Part shown: in pieces, positions 1 through 8,930 of the stretch | Position numbering within the stretch: the stretch's first letter is position 1 | Layout: every line of letters starts with the position of its first letter | From: MADRE2 sp964397015 | GTDB taxonomy: Bacteria; Desulfobacterota; Desulfobacteria; Desulfobacterales; Desulfobacteraceae | Direction of reading: 5' to 3' | Assembly (NCBI GenBank): GCA_964397015.1 | Contig: CAYNHL010000008.1 | Location: forward strand, 1-56,803 | Length of the DNA: 56,803 bases | Position numbers and translations under genes: made by a program | Notes under the pieces: model-generated | Database searches by the model: none | Told to the model about the DNA's origin: nothing | Seen by the model: only the letters and a program-made list of their open reading frames with translations

Positions 1-1303
1 AGATGGTGGTGATAAACGAGGAGATCACCCCGGCACCCACTTCCTTAACGCCGTCCACTGCCGCGGCCAGGGGCGCTTTTCCTCTCTGGCGATGGCTCAT
101 GATGTTTTCGGCCAGCACAATGGCATCATCCATGAGAAGACCGATGGCCATGAGCATGGCTACCATGGTGAACATGTTGATGCTCAGTCCCAGGTGGGGA
201 ACCAGGATAAACGCCCCCAGAAAGGAAACAGGCAGGCCCATCACCACCCAGAAGGAGATCCTGATATTGAAAAAAAGCCACATGGTGGCAAACACCAGTA
301 TAATTCCCTGGATACCGTTTTTCACCAGCATGTTCAAACGGTCTGTGAGAATGTTTGTCTGGTCCTGGGTGATGGTAAAGGTTGTCTGGGGGTGACGGGA
401 GCGTTCTATAGCAATAAAGGCTTTGACTTTTCCGGCAACCTGGATGGCATCTTTAGTTTTGGATTTTTCTATGGACAAAAGGGCCTGGTGCCGGCCTTTC
501 ATCATGATTTTCTCTTCCGGTGCCTCGAAAAGGTCTGTTACGGTGGCGATATCTTTGAGACGGATTTCACTGCCCTCATGTGTGGCCAGGATTACCAGGT
601 TTTCAAGGGATTCCACCGTTCGGCGCTGGTCCACAAGTCTCAGAAGGATATCTTTTTCCCTGGTTTCCAGAATTCCAAGGGGGGTATCCTTGCTTTTTGA
701 CGTAATAAGTTCCGCCACCCGGGCGGCTGTCAGGCCTGTTCTCCGCATGCCGGAATCAGACAAAGATACCCTCAGCTGGTGATCGGAAAACCCCTGGATG
801 TTTACCAGGGACACGCCGGTTTCCTGGAGCCGGTCTTTGATATCCTCGCAATAGGCCTTTAGATCCGCCAGGTCCATTGGTCCGGACACCAGTATGGACA
901 AAACAGGGTCGGTTCTGCCCAGCTCTTTTATGACCGGCTGTTTTGCTTCTTTTGGAAAATCATCGATGGCGTTCACCTGGGTTTCAATATCCCTGATGAA
1001 TGTCTGTATTTCTCCATCTGCAGCCATTTCAACCACGATGGCTGCCATACTTTCTCTTGCATCGGCCCGGACTTCTTTGACAAAATTGATCCCGTCAATG
1101 GCATTTTCCAGTCTCAGGCAGATCGCCTCTTCGATCTCCCGGGCAGTGGCTCCGGGATATTTGACGTTGATTTCCACTTCAGTGGGAGCAAAATCTGGCT
1201 GGGTTTCTTTGAGGATACGGGGCAGGCTCAAGGCCCCGGCAATGAGAAATGCCAGCATCAGGAGGTTGGCGCCGGTAGGATGGTTGGCGAAAAAGCGTAT
1301 CAT
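1..1303 (-). CDS. RND-family efflux transporter, partial (C-terminus outside window)
   Basis: The N-terminal 434 residues of an inner-membrane resistance-nodulation-division pump are visible; the rest lies left of the window. The first membrane helix (about residues 4-25) is followed by a large periplasmic porter region and then by helices near 335-430. The helix-4 motif G-LLMDDAIVLAEN with its two aspartates, needed for proton coupling in this family, is at about 388-402. The start ATG overlaps the stop of the upstream adaptor gene as ATGA, so the two are translationally coupled. Known family role: proton-driven export of hydrophobic compounds or metals through a tripartite complex; substrate cannot be told. 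No outer-membrane channel is in the window. Confidence 0.9.
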   Translation of the reverse strand, partial: MIRFFANHPTGANLLMLAFLIAGALSLPRILKETQPDFAPTEVEINVKYPGATAREIEEAICLRLENAIDGINFVKEVRADARESMAAIVVEMAADGEIQTFIRDIETQVNAIDDFPKEAKQPVIKELGRTDPVLSILVSGPMDLADLKAYCEDIKDRLQETGVSLVNIQGFSDHQLRVSLSDSGMRRTGLTAARVAELITSKSKDTPLGILETREKDILLRLVDQRRTVESLENLVILATHEGSEIRLKDIATVTDLFEAPEEKIMMKGRHQALLSIEKSKTKDAIQVAGKVKAFIAIERSRHPQTTFTITQDQTNILTDRLNMLVKNGIQGIILVFATMWLFFNIRISFWVVMGLPVSFLGAFILVPHLGLSINMFTMVAMLMAIGLLMDDAIVLAENIMSHRQRGKAPLAAAVDGVKEVGAGVISSFITTI

Positions 1304-2676
1304 TGCGTGGTTCTTCCTGTCCGGGCAAGGTCCAGGATATGTTTTGAAAGTGCATCATCCATGACAGGATGCACTTTCATTCCGATAATGGCAAACAAAG
1401 GATCCGATACCACCACAATCTCTTTGCCGGACAGGCCGGAAGATACAGCCACAAATCCGGACTGGACAAAATCAACGGTCACTGATTTTTTCTCCAGTCG
1501 TTCATCCGGTCCTACCAGGTATACGAAGCCGTCGTGGACCGCGGTCCTTGGCAGCACTACCTGTCCGGGGCGTGGCGGAGCAGCCAGCTCCACGTGGCAG
1601 AACATGCCCGGCATCAGTGGCGGTCGTTTGCCGGGGACAGCTGTTTCGTAGGGGTTGTCAACAACAGCCATTACCTGAAGTTGTCTTGTCCCTGAGTCAA
1701 CCGACTCGAGAAGCCTTTGGATGCCTGCCTCCCATTGTACGGACCAGTCATTGTTCTGAAGGGTGACAACAGCCGTTATGTCTGCAAACAAATTTTTGAA
1801 GATATCTGTTTCCATGCCCGGGTGCAGCAGGCCCCTGGTGTTGTCTTCGAGCAGGTTGCGCAGCACTTCCATACTGAACCGTGCATTGATCTCGGTGGCA
1901 TCGGTGCCGTGGGCCTTGAAAAGCGGTTGTCCCGCACCCACAAACTGACCTGGTTCGATGTCGACATCAGCCAGCCGGCAGTCAAACGGGGCATGGATCT
2001 GTGTTTTGTCCAGGTCTATGTGTGCCTGTTTAAGGCCGGCCCGCTGCAGGTCGAGAGAAGCGTTCAGGGCCCGGCGCCGGACCGGTATAAGGGACAGGGT
2101 GTTTTTAAGCTGCTGGAATGATTGTTTTTGAGTCAGGAAGTTTTTTTCTTCCCGGTCCACTTCATCCTGGGATACAGCATTTCGTGCCACGATCTGTTGT
2201 TTTCGTTCGAGCATTTTCTGTGACAAGTCCAGGGACCGCTGTTCAATGGCAGCAATCTGACGGGTGTTTTCTTCTTCCTGGTCCAGTTCCGCGATTTTTG
2301 CCCGGGTTTCTGCAATACCGGCCTCCAGGCGGGTGACAGCCAGCTGGTATTCCGTGTGGTCAATGCGGACCAGGAGGGCATCTTTTTTTATCATTTGCCC
2401 GGGCTCGAGGCGCGGATGAACGGAAATCACCCGGCCTTTCACCTGTGAAACCGCCTCCCATATCCTTGCAGGCTCCGCAATGCCGTAACCTTGTGCCCTG
2501 GGAACAAGGTCGACAACCGGTGCCTCGATCACCCTCAGGGTCTGGATCTGTTCTGTCGTCTGTTTTTCCACGGGCCCCGGCTTGTGGGTTACGAGATACA
2601 CGGTCAACGCAACGGCTGCAGCCAGTGGTATCAGGATCAGTATAACCTTGCCCGCTTTGAAAAATATCTGTTTCAT
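1300..2676 (-). CDS. RND efflux periplasmic adaptor (HlyD/MexA family)
   Basis: A 458-residue membrane-fusion protein. An N-terminal membrane anchor (about residues 8-28) is followed by a first lipoyl half (about 70-110, with V-HPRLEPGQ and the LVRID turn), a long helical hairpin (about 115-215, rich in Glu, Gln and Lys), a second lipoyl half (about 222-255, H-APFDCRLADVDIEPGQFV) and a beta-barrel region. It bridges the RND pump encoded immediately downstream to an outer-membrane channel. It overlaps that gene by 4 nt, so the pair is one operon read leftward from the 2.7-2.98 kb intergenic region. Family assignment is firm; substrate unknown. Confidence 0.9.
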   Translation of the reverse strand: MKQIFFKAGKVILILIPLAAAVALTVYLVTHKPGPVEKQTTEQIQTLRVIEAPVVDLVPRAQGYGIAEPARIWEAVSQVKGRVISVHPRLEPGQMIKKDALLVRIDHTEYQLAVTRLEAGIAETRAKIAELDQEEENTRQIAAIEQRSLDLSQKMLERKQQIVARNAVSQDEVDREEKNFLTQKQSFQQLKNTLSLIPVRRRALNASLDLQRAGLKQAHIDLDKTQIHAPFDCRLADVDIEPGQFVGAGQPLFKAHGTDATEINARFSMEVLRNLLEDNTRGLLHPGMETDIFKNLFADITAVVTLQNNDWSVQWEAGIQRLLESVDSGTRQLQVMAVVDNPYETAVPGKRPPLMPGMFCHVELAAPPRPGQVVLPRTAVHDGFVYLVGPDERLEKKSVTVDFVQSGFVAVSSGLSGKEIVVVSDPLFAIIGMKVHPVMDDALSKHILDLARTGRTTQ

Positions 2677-2775
2677 GGAGTTCCTTATTTGGAAGATTCA
2701 ATCGGACTTTTCACATGATATTGGTGTGCAGGGGGATTGTCAACCTGGAGTACCGGATCTTTTATTGGAATAGTA

Positions 2776-2956
2776 GTACCATTTAAATGAATCTTAATGC
2801 TGTAAAAACGTTGGAAATTTAAGGAAAAGGAATAGTATACGCTCTTTATTTATTATAACTATTTCATATTATATAATATTTTATTGATAAATAAAATATT
2901 ATAAAAAATTAATTGACAAAATATAAACAGTCGGATATGACCAATTTAAATGGTAC
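2776..2956. promoter_or_regulatory. Inverted 13-bp words bracketing the divergent intergenic region (candidate GntR operators)
   Basis: GTACCATTTAAAT at 2776-2788 reappears as its exact reverse complement ATTTAAATGGTAC at 2944-2956. The left copy lies about 100 bp upstream of the efflux adaptor start and the right copy about 30 bp upstream of the GntR regulator start, just after its probable -10 box. The roughly 155 bp between them is very AT-rich with no gene. Inference: both are binding sites for the adjacent FadR-type regulator, whose family often recognises TGGT/ACCA half-sites. The 308-bp gap 2677-2984 holds nothing else that I can support beyond the promoter listed separately. Confidence 0.55.
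2913..2940 (+). promoter_or_regulatory. Probable sigma-70 promoter of the GntR-Liv operon
   Basis: TTGACA at 2913-2918 is followed, after 16 bp, by ATATGA at 2935-2940. The candidate operator word begins 4 bp further on, so a bound repressor would cover the transcription start. This fits autoregulation of the GntR gene whose ATG is at 2985. Confidence 0.5.
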
Positions 2957-2984
2957 GATCATTTAACCTGAAAATGGCGAGCTT

Positions 2985-3755
2985 ATGAGAAGCAGCAGCA
3001 TATTCAAACCGGTAAAAGGAAACAATCTCAGTGAGAAGGTGGCAGACCAGATCGAGGTTGCGATTTTAAGCGGAAAGATCCTGCCTGGTAACCGGCTGGC
3101 AAGTGAAAGGGACCTTCAGGGCCAGTTTGAAGTGGGCCGGGGGGCCATCCGGGAGGCGCTGCAGACATTGAAGCAAAAAGGCATTATCGAAATAAGAAAA
3201 GGTGTCAAGGGCGGGGCTTATGTCAAGAAAATCGAAATCGGCTCTGCCAGTGAATCCCTGTCGCTTCTGCTGCACCAGAACAAGGTGCCTGTCGAGCAGC
3301 TGGTGGAGTTCCGGGATGCCGTTGACCAGACAGAAGTCATCCTGGCTTCTATCCGTGGCAGCAAAGAAGAAAAAGAACACCTGGTCGAACTGGCCGACCG
3401 TCTCTCAAAGTTGAGTTTCTTGCCTGGCGGGGCGGATGTCGAGGGAATCAAGGCCGTTGACCGCGAGATGAACCTGCTTTTGGCTAAAATGACCAAGAAT
3501 TCCGTGTTTGAATGGATAAAAAAAACCATCCAGTTGAGCATAGGATCGTATGATTCACTTTTGTACGAAAATCCGAAATACCGCGACAAGACAATCAGTA
3601 ACTGGATCAATACAGCAAAGGAGATTGCAGCGGGTGAGCCCTTGAAAGCGCTTTCAATGTGCTCCTATCATTATGTGCTCCTCCAGAGCTGCTTGAAGGA
3701 AAAGCATCAAAACGATGCTGCATCCGGTGAAACCCGGGAGACAAAAGATGCTTAA
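2985..3755 (+). CDS. FadR-subfamily GntR transcriptional regulator
   Basis: A 256-residue regulator. Residues about 10-75 form the winged helix-turn-helix, with the family-typical run SGKILPGNRLASERDL followed by RGAIREALQTLKQKG as recognition helix. Residues about 95-235 match the all-helical FCD ligand-binding domain, opening with the VEQLVEFRDAVDQTE helix. FCD regulators usually bind a small carboxylate and leave DNA when it is present. The gene is first in a co-directional run with the ABC transporter and the oxidoreductases, and overlaps livG by 8 nt, so it very probably controls uptake and oxidation of the same substrate. Ligand unknown. Confidence 0.9.
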   Translation: MRSSSIFKPVKGNNLSEKVADQIEVAILSGKILPGNRLASERDLQGQFEVGRGAIREALQTLKQKGIIEIRKGVKGGAYVKKIEIGSASESLSLLLHQNKVPVEQLVEFRDAVDQTEVILASIRGSKEEKEHLVELADRLSKLSFLPGGADVEGIKAVDREMNLLLAKMTKNSVFEWIKKTIQLSIGSYDSLLYENPKYRDKTISNWINTAKEIAAGEPLKALSMCSYHYVLLQSCLKEKHQNDAASGETRETKDA

Positions 3756-4458
3756 GCTGTCAAACGTGACAAAGCGGTTTGGCGCGCTGGTCGCTGTCAA
3801 CGACCTGAGTTTCGAAGTGGAGCAGGGCCAGATTTTCGGAATCGCTGGCCCGAACGGTGCGGGCAAGTCAACCGTTTATAATCTTATCACCGGATTTTAC
3901 GATTTTGAAGGGTCCATAATGTTCCGGGGAAAAGAGATTTCAGGCTTAAAACCCCACCAGATCGCACGGCTGGGCATATCTCGTACATTTCAGATTCCGC
4001 AGACATTTCCCAGCCTGACAGTGGAGCAGAGCCTCGAGGTCGGCAACCGGTTCGGCAACCGTGCCAGGCACGATATCTCACGGATTGAAAAGATCATTGA
4101 TTTTGTAGAGCTCAAAGAAGAACGCGGGGAAATGACCGGCACGCTGAACCTGCTGGGCAAGAAAAAGCTGATGATAGGCGCGGCCCTGGCAACCGATCCT
4201 GAAATACTTATGCTGGACGAACCCATGGCAGGATCAAACGCCCACGAAATCAAGGCGCTGATGGAAATGATAAAACAGATCAACCGGGAGTTGGGGATCA
4301 CCATCATCATTATAGAGCATTTCATGAAAGTTCTCACTGAACTGACCGAAAAACTTTTGATCATCGAAACAGGCAGTGAAATCTGCTGCGGTGACCCGGT
4401 TCAAGTCACCAGCGACCCCAGGGTGATCGAGTGCTATCTGGGAGGCGACAATGATTGA
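3748..4458 (+). CDS. livG: Branched-chain amino acid-type ABC transporter ATP-binding protein (LivG-like)
   Basis: A 236-residue ATPase. Walker A is GPNGAGKST at residues 34-42 and Walker B is LMLDEP near 155. The signature region reads LNLLGKKKLMIGAALA rather than the common LSGGQ or LSYGQ type; a variant signature occurs in many LivG relatives. The chosen ATG at 3748 has GGGAG upstream and overlaps the GntR stop; an in-frame ATG at 3715 would lie well inside that gene. It energises import together with LivF, LivH and LivM. The Liv family is not limited to amino acids: aromatic acids, amides and urea are also carried. Confidence 0.9.
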   Translation: MLKLSNVTKRFGALVAVNDLSFEVEQGQIFGIAGPNGAGKSTVYNLITGFYDFEGSIMFRGKEISGLKPHQIARLGISRTFQIPQTFPSLTVEQSLEVGNRFGNRARHDISRIEKIIDFVELKEERGEMTGTLNLLGKKKLMIGAALATDPEILMLDEPMAGSNAHEIKALMEMIKQINRELGITIIIIEHFMKVLTELTEKLLIIETGSEICCGDPVQVTSDPRVIECYLGGDND

Positions 4459-5155
4459 GGTTTCCAGATTGAACGCTTTTTACGGCCAGTTTCATGTTTT
4501 AAAGGATGTCAGCGTTACGGTAGAGGAAAAAGGGGTGGTGGTTGTGCTTGGGCCCAACGGGCACGGAAAGAGCACCCTGCTCAAATCCATCTGTGGTCTT
4601 GCGGAAAAAACCAGGGGCGAAATTACACTGAACGGAACATCCATTATCAACATGCCGTCTGAAAAAATCGTCGATTCCGGCGTTACCTACATTGCCGAAA
4701 CCAGGGAGCTTTTTCCGAACATGACGGTACTGGAGAACCTGAAGCTCGGTGCATACTGCAAGCGTGCCAGGTCCTTTATGGGACAGAATCTTGAAAAAGT
4801 GTTCGATCTGTTTCCACGCCTTGCCGACAGAAAAGGCCAGATGGCTTCCACCATGAGCGGAGGTGAGGCCAAGATGCTGGCCATTGCAAGGGGATTGATG
4901 TCCAACGCAAGTTTTCTGGCCATTGACGAACCCTCTCTGGGGCTGCAGCCTAACTTGAGGACAGAGGTGTTCAACACCATCAGGAAAATAAACCAAAACG
5001 GGATCACCATCCTGCTCGTGGAACAGAACATTCCGCAGATCGCACAGCTGGCCACCAAAATTTACGTGCTCGAGGAAGGGCAGATCACATTTGAAGACAG
5101 CAAGGACGAGGCTGTGAGCGATGATCACTTGAAAGAGATTTTTCTGGGGATGTGA
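4451..5155 (+). CDS. livF: Branched-chain amino acid-type ABC transporter ATP-binding protein (LivF-like)
   Basis: A 234-residue second ATPase of the importer. Walker A is GPNGHGKST near residues 34-42, the signature is MSGGEAKMLAIARGL near 135, and Walker B is FLAIDEPSLGLQP. The C-terminal part carries ILLVEQN, typical of LivF. Its start overlaps the livG stop by 8 nt, so the two ATPases are probably made in equal amounts and form the heterodimer under the LivHM permeases. Confidence 0.92.
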   Translation: MIEVSRLNAFYGQFHVLKDVSVTVEEKGVVVVLGPNGHGKSTLLKSICGLAEKTRGEITLNGTSIINMPSEKIVDSGVTYIAETRELFPNMTVLENLKLGAYCKRARSFMGQNLEKVFDLFPRLADRKGQMASTMSGGEAKMLAIARGLMSNASFLAIDEPSLGLQPNLRTEVFNTIRKINQNGITILLVEQNIPQIAQLATKIYVLEEGQITFEDSKDEAVSDDHLKEIFLGM

Positions 5156-5226
5156 TGGATCAAAGCCTATACCATACCGTGGTTGCTTTAAACAAGAATG
5201 TTACTTTTTATTGAAAAGAAATCACA

Positions 5227-6129
5227 ATGTTTAATGAAGACACCATACTGTTTTTTTACGAGATTACCGATGTCATCATAGCAGGGCTTTCCAACGGTTC
5301 TGTCTATGCGTTGATGGCCATTGGAATGACCCTGGTCTACGGTGTGACAAAAGCCTTCAATTTTGCTTATGGCGATTTTTTCAACCTGGGCGGATACTTC
5401 GCCTGGATGCTGATTGTCGGTATAGGTCTTGAGTTCGGCGGATATGCGATGGTTTTTCTCATCGTCATGCCGCTGCTGTTTGCCGTGGGATACGGGCTGG
5501 AAAAATTCATGATAGCCCCCTTGAGGAAACGCCCTGACTGGGAAAACCGGGTGATGATGCTGACTCTCGGGCTGGCCCTGTTTTTGAGCAACCTGTACAT
5601 GGTCCTGTTCGGCGCAAATTTGAAATCCCTGCCTCCTATCATGGACGGGATACTGGAAATTGGTCAGATAGTATTCACCTACCAGGATATCATGATATTT
5701 GTCATGTCTTTGGGCGGCATACTTGCGTTCGGCTGGATGCTGAACAATACACGGACCGGGATGGCGGTCCGGGCCGTGGCCCAGAATCCTCAAGGAGCCA
5801 GGATCGTGGGGATCAACATCAACCGGATCTTTGCATCCACATTTGCCATATCGACGGTCATGGTCGGGTTCGGCGGGATTCTTCTGAGCCAGAAAATGTT
5901 CATCAACCCGACCTCGGGCGGGGCGATCATGATAAAGGCATGGGTGGTGACGGCTTTCGGCGGTATGGGATCCATCCGCGGGGGGCTGTATGCCGCCTTT
6001 ATCATCGGCATGATGGAGGCTTTCGTGGGCTGGATATTCGGCATGAGCTACACCATTATCGCCCTGTTTGTCCTTCTTCTGGCCACGCTGGTTGTAAGAC
6101 CTCAGGGTCTGATGGGGAAAGGGGCTTGA
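5227..6129 (+). CDS. livH: Branched-chain amino acid-type ABC transporter permease (LivH-like)
   Basis: A 300-residue integral membrane protein with about eight hydrophobic helices. Family marks include GLSNGSVYALMAIGMTLVYG near the N-terminus and the cytoplasmic coupling segment with RAVAQNPQGARIVGIN near residue 185-200, which contacts the ATPases. It follows livF after 71 bp without a clear terminator and is followed by livM after 4 bp. The ribosome site is weak (GAAAAGAAA upstream of ATG). Confidence 0.92.
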   Translation: MFNEDTILFFYEITDVIIAGLSNGSVYALMAIGMTLVYGVTKAFNFAYGDFFNLGGYFAWMLIVGIGLEFGGYAMVFLIVMPLLFAVGYGLEKFMIAPLRKRPDWENRVMMLTLGLALFLSNLYMVLFGANLKSLPPIMDGILEIGQIVFTYQDIMIFVMSLGGILAFGWMLNNTRTGMAVRAVAQNPQGARIVGININRIFASTFAISTVMVGFGGILLSQKMFINPTSGGAIMIKAWVVTAFGGMGSIRGGLYAAFIIGMMEAFVGWIFGMSYTIIALFVLLLATLVVRPQGLMGKGA

Positions 6130-6133
6130 AACC

Positions 6134-7096
6134 ATGCAAATGAAACAGATGGCGGCAATTATCGGAATATCTTACGGGATCCTTGCTGTTTTACCATTTT
6201 TTGTGGGCGATGTGCCCTATATCATGAATATTTTGATCATGTGTCTTATCTGGGCTGTCGTGGCCTCGAGCTGGGATGTGATCATGGGGTTTGCAGGGAT
6301 TTTCTCTTTCGGCCAGGTTGCCTTTTTTGTGATGGGGGCTTATTGCTCGGCAATCCTTGCCATCCACCACAATATCCCGCCGGTTTTTTCCATCGTCATT
6401 GCCGGTTTTTTTACCGCCGGCATGGGCGTGCTGGTCGGTCTGCCCTGTCTGAGGCTTGCAGGGCCATACATAGCCCTGGTGACCTTCGGGGTTCATATGG
6501 CCCTGCAGCCTCTGTTAAAGGGCCAGATAGGCATCGCACTTGGATCAGGAGGCGCTGCAGGCCTTTTGACAATACCGCCCATAAATATTTTCGGCTATAC
6601 CTTCAGTACAGGCAATATGGTTCCTACCTTCTACCTGATTCTGCTCATCTCGCTTGCATGCGTGCTCACGATAATGGTGATGATCAAATCCCACTGGGGG
6701 CTGGCATTCCTTGCCCTGAAGGACTCTGAGCAGTTTGCCGTGAGTCTTGGTATAAGTGCTTTTAAATACAAACTGATGGTATTTGCCCTGACCTCGTTCC
6801 TGACCGGCATCATCGGGGGAGTTTACGGGCATTTTTACGGTGTTCTTTCTGTCCGCATGCTGGATCTCGACCTGTTCAGCATCCTGATGATAATGATCCT
6901 GGTGGGAGGTCTGGGGCATTTCCCGGGAGCTCTCATAGGTTCTTTTCTGGTAGTTGTCGCAAGTGAACTCATGGCGCCTTTGGGTGTTTACCGGGCAGTC
7001 ACCATGGGAGCGCTGGTGGTTATCCTGGTCCTGGCATTGCCGGATGGCGTAATGGGCATATTTTCAAAACGGATCAAAAATGTTCAAAAAGCTTGA
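6134..7096 (+). CDS. livM: Branched-chain amino acid-type ABC transporter permease (LivM-like)
   Basis: A 320-residue membrane protein, the partner of LivH. It shows about nine to ten hydrophobic helices, the GFAGIFSFGQVAFFVMGAY segment near residue 52-70, and the coupling helix LALKDSEQFAVSLGIS near 195-210. Two in-frame starts (6134 and 6140) are close together; the first is used here. The binding-protein gene follows after 90 bp with its own strong ribosome site. Confidence 0.92.
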   Translation: MQMKQMAAIIGISYGILAVLPFFVGDVPYIMNILIMCLIWAVVASSWDVIMGFAGIFSFGQVAFFVMGAYCSAILAIHHNIPPVFSIVIAGFFTAGMGVLVGLPCLRLAGPYIALVTFGVHMALQPLLKGQIGIALGSGGAAGLLTIPPINIFGYTFSTGNMVPTFYLILLISLACVLTIMVMIKSHWGLAFLALKDSEQFAVSLGISAFKYKLMVFALTSFLTGIIGGVYGHFYGVLSVRMLDLDLFSILMIMILVGGLGHFPGALIGSFLVVVASELMAPLGVYRAVTMGALVVILVLALPDGVMGIFSKRIKNVQKA

Positions 7097-7186
7097 AATT
7101 TTTACCTGCTAATGAAGAAGGCAAAAAACATATCACCGGTTTTGACAGGTGGGCTTTGAGTTAAAAAACACAAGGAGGAGGTTTTT

Positions 7187-8407
7187 ATGAAAAGGTTGAA
7201 ATTGCTGCCGTTAATCGTGATTGTCTGCTGTTTTATGATAAAGGGGACGTTTGCAGCGGACACCATTCCCATTGGTGTACCCATCCCCATGACCGGATGG
7301 GCGGCCGGCTCGGGTAACGATTATTTTCACGGGATTAAAATGGCGGTAGATGAAATCAACGAGTCCGGAGGCTTATTGGGAAAACAGATTGAAATCATCA
7401 GGTTTGATTCCAAGGGGTTTGAACCGGAAATCGTCATGCAGGCCGCCGACTACCTGTGCGGTCAGAAAAACGTCGCTGCAGTCCATGCGGGTTGGGCCGG
7501 ATGGGGACAGGATGTCCGGGCCTACGGTAAATATGACGCGCCTTTTTTTGCCGATGACGGTTCTGAAGCAGCGGTCAATGTCTTTAAAGAAGATCCGGAA
7601 AAATATTACAACATTTACCAGTTGACCCCCACAGGACCGGACCAGGCCAACAGTATGTACCGGGCATTGACAAGCCTGCCGTATGAATGGCCCAACAAAA
7701 AAGTGGTTATCATCAACACGGATGATTCCTGGGGCCTTGAAATCTCTGAAACATTGATGAAAAATTTTGAAAAAGACGGCTGGAAAGTTGCAAAACGGGA
7801 GACCGTTCCTTACGGCACCACTGAGTGGGGTGTGATCCTGTCCCAGATCCGGAGGATCAATCCTGCCCTGATCCATTTTGAAATTGCCAGCGGACAGGAA
7901 AACATTTCATTTTTTCAGCAGTTTTTAAAACGGCCCACCAATTCTATTGTAAGTCTTGGATGGGGAATAACACCCCGTGAAGTGATCGATGTCCTGGGAA
8001 CAAAAGCAGATGGACTTATCGGCGAAATGCCTTCCGGGCTGCCGGCCCCCAAGGCTCCAAATGCCGAAGGCCAGGCATGGCTTGAAAAATGGCACAAACT
8101 TTACAAGCACCAGGTACCTGCAGGTGCCTGGATTTCCTATACCGCTGTCAAGGCATGGGCCAATGCGGCAACCAAGGTTGGAGATGCTTATGATTTCAAA
8201 GCGGTGAACAGGTATTTGAAAGAGAATGGGTATGACGGCATCCAGGGAAAGATCATGTGGGACAAGGATAATGTCCTTCGCCTGCAGGAAGGTTCTCCGG
8301 TAGTTCATTACCAGGTTCAGAACGGTGAGCTGCAGACCATATTTACAGATCCGCCCATGACTCCCTATCCGGGCTCAAAATTCATCAAGCCCAGATGGAT
8401 TGAATGA
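7187..8407 (+). CDS. Periplasmic substrate-binding protein of the Liv-type ABC transporter
   Basis: A 406-residue exported protein of the Peripla_BP_6 (LivK/AmiC) type. The signal peptide covers about residues 1-24 with cleavage after TFA. The mature start TIPIGVPIPMTGWAAGSGNDYFHGIKMAVDEIN is the family's usual opening, here given in parts: IPIGVPIPMTG then GIKMAVDEINESGG. GGAGGAGG before the ATG is one of the strongest ribosome sites in the window, fitting a highly made binding protein. The context (aldehyde and alcohol oxidoreductases downstream) suggests an alcohol, ether or small acid as ligand rather than an amino acid; this is inference. Confidence 0.9.
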   Translation: MKRLKLLPLIVIVCCFMIKGTFAADTIPIGVPIPMTGWAAGSGNDYFHGIKMAVDEINESGGLLGKQIEIIRFDSKGFEPEIVMQAADYLCGQKNVAAVHAGWAGWGQDVRAYGKYDAPFFADDGSEAAVNVFKEDPEKYYNIYQLTPTGPDQANSMYRALTSLPYEWPNKKVVIINTDDSWGLEISETLMKNFEKDGWKVAKRETVPYGTTEWGVILSQIRRINPALIHFEIASGQENISFFQQFLKRPTNSIVSLGWGITPREVIDVLGTKADGLIGEMPSGLPAPKAPNAEGQAWLEKWHKLYKHQVPAGAWISYTAVKAWANAATKVGDAYDFKAVNRYLKENGYDGIQGKIMWDKDNVLRLQEGSPVVHYQVQNGELQTIFTDPPMTPYPGSKFIKPRWIE

Positions 8408-8433
8408 TAGACACAGTTAAAAGCTGTAAGATA

Positions 8434-8472
8434 AAGGAAGAAAGCGTCATCGATAACGGCGCTTTCTTCCTT
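8434..8472 (+). terminator. Perfect 13-bp stem-loop between binding protein and ferredoxin genes
   Basis: AAGGAAGAAAGCG (8434-8446) pairs exactly with CGCTTTCTTCCTT (8460-8472) around a 13-nt loop. No U-run follows, and the next start codon is only 5 nt away, so it is more likely an attenuator, an RNA-stability element protecting the upstream transporter message, or a translation control of the ferredoxin than a plain terminator. Confidence 0.6.
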
Positions 8473-8477
8473 GAAAA

Positions 8478-8930
8478 ATGGAAAATGCGGTATTTCAGGA
8501 GGCAGTCATAAAAACCCTTATTCACATACATTTTGATAAATGCACGGGATGCAGTCTCTGCCAGCTTGCATGCAGCATGGATTTGACTTGTGGGTACAAC
8601 CCCCGGCGCTCCCGCCTGGCCATTCATCGCCGGCATGAAAACCTTTATCATATCCCTGTTGTCTGCAACCAGTGTGAAAATGCCTACTGCATGAATGTCT
8701 GCCCTTCAAATGCAATCACCAGGAACGATAAGGGCATTGTCTGCATCGATCAGAAAGGTTGTGTCGGTTGTGGACTGTGCGTGGAGCACTGCCCAATTGG
8801 CGCGGTGACACTGGATCCGGACACTAAAAAGGCCGTGAAATGTGAGCTTTGCCAGGGAAATCCCCTTTGTGTAGAGGTTTGCCCGACCGGTGCACTTGAA
8901 CTGATTGAATGCGGGGAGGATCTGCCATGA
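8478..8930 (+). CDS. Polyferredoxin-type 4Fe-4S electron-transfer protein
   Basis: A 150-residue HycB/CooF-like iron-sulfur protein. The first cluster motif has cysteines 22, 25, 28 and 32 (CTGCSLCQLAC); further motifs are CNQCENAYCMNVCP, CVGCGLCVEHCP and CELCQGNPLCVEVCP, so up to four [4Fe-4S] clusters are expected. It overlaps the AOR gene by ATGA and is its likely electron acceptor. The start is uncertain: ATG 8478 sits straight after a hairpin without a ribosome site, whereas AGGAGG (8497-8502) precedes an ATA codon at 8508, from which the usual compact N-terminus (KTLIHIHFDKC) would begin. Confidence 0.9.
   Translation: MENAVFQEAVIKTLIHIHFDKCTGCSLCQLACSMDLTCGYNPRRSRLAIHRRHENLYHIPVVCNQCENAYCMNVCPSNAITRNDKGIVCIDQKGCVGCGLCVEHCPIGAVTLDPDTKKAVKCELCQGNPLCVEVCPTGALELIECGEDLP

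Noticed and set aside
92..700. Plus-strand frames opposite the RND pump
   Set aside because: They are shadows of the pump; RND motifs are on the minus strand.
4141..4200. LivG signature motif as a disabling mutation
   Set aside because: LNLLGKKKLMIGAALA departs from LSGGQ, but LivG relatives with similar variant signatures are common, and both Walker motifs are intact.
5188..6135. A 315-residue minus-strand reading frame opposite livH
   Set aside because: Its composition (His, Gln and Pro rich, no hydrophobic core) is the mirror of a membrane protein gene, and livH itself has clear family motifs.
8434..8472. The hairpin before the ferredoxin as a simple rho-independent terminator
   Set aside because: No U-run follows and the downstream gene starts at once, so it is listed with an open function.
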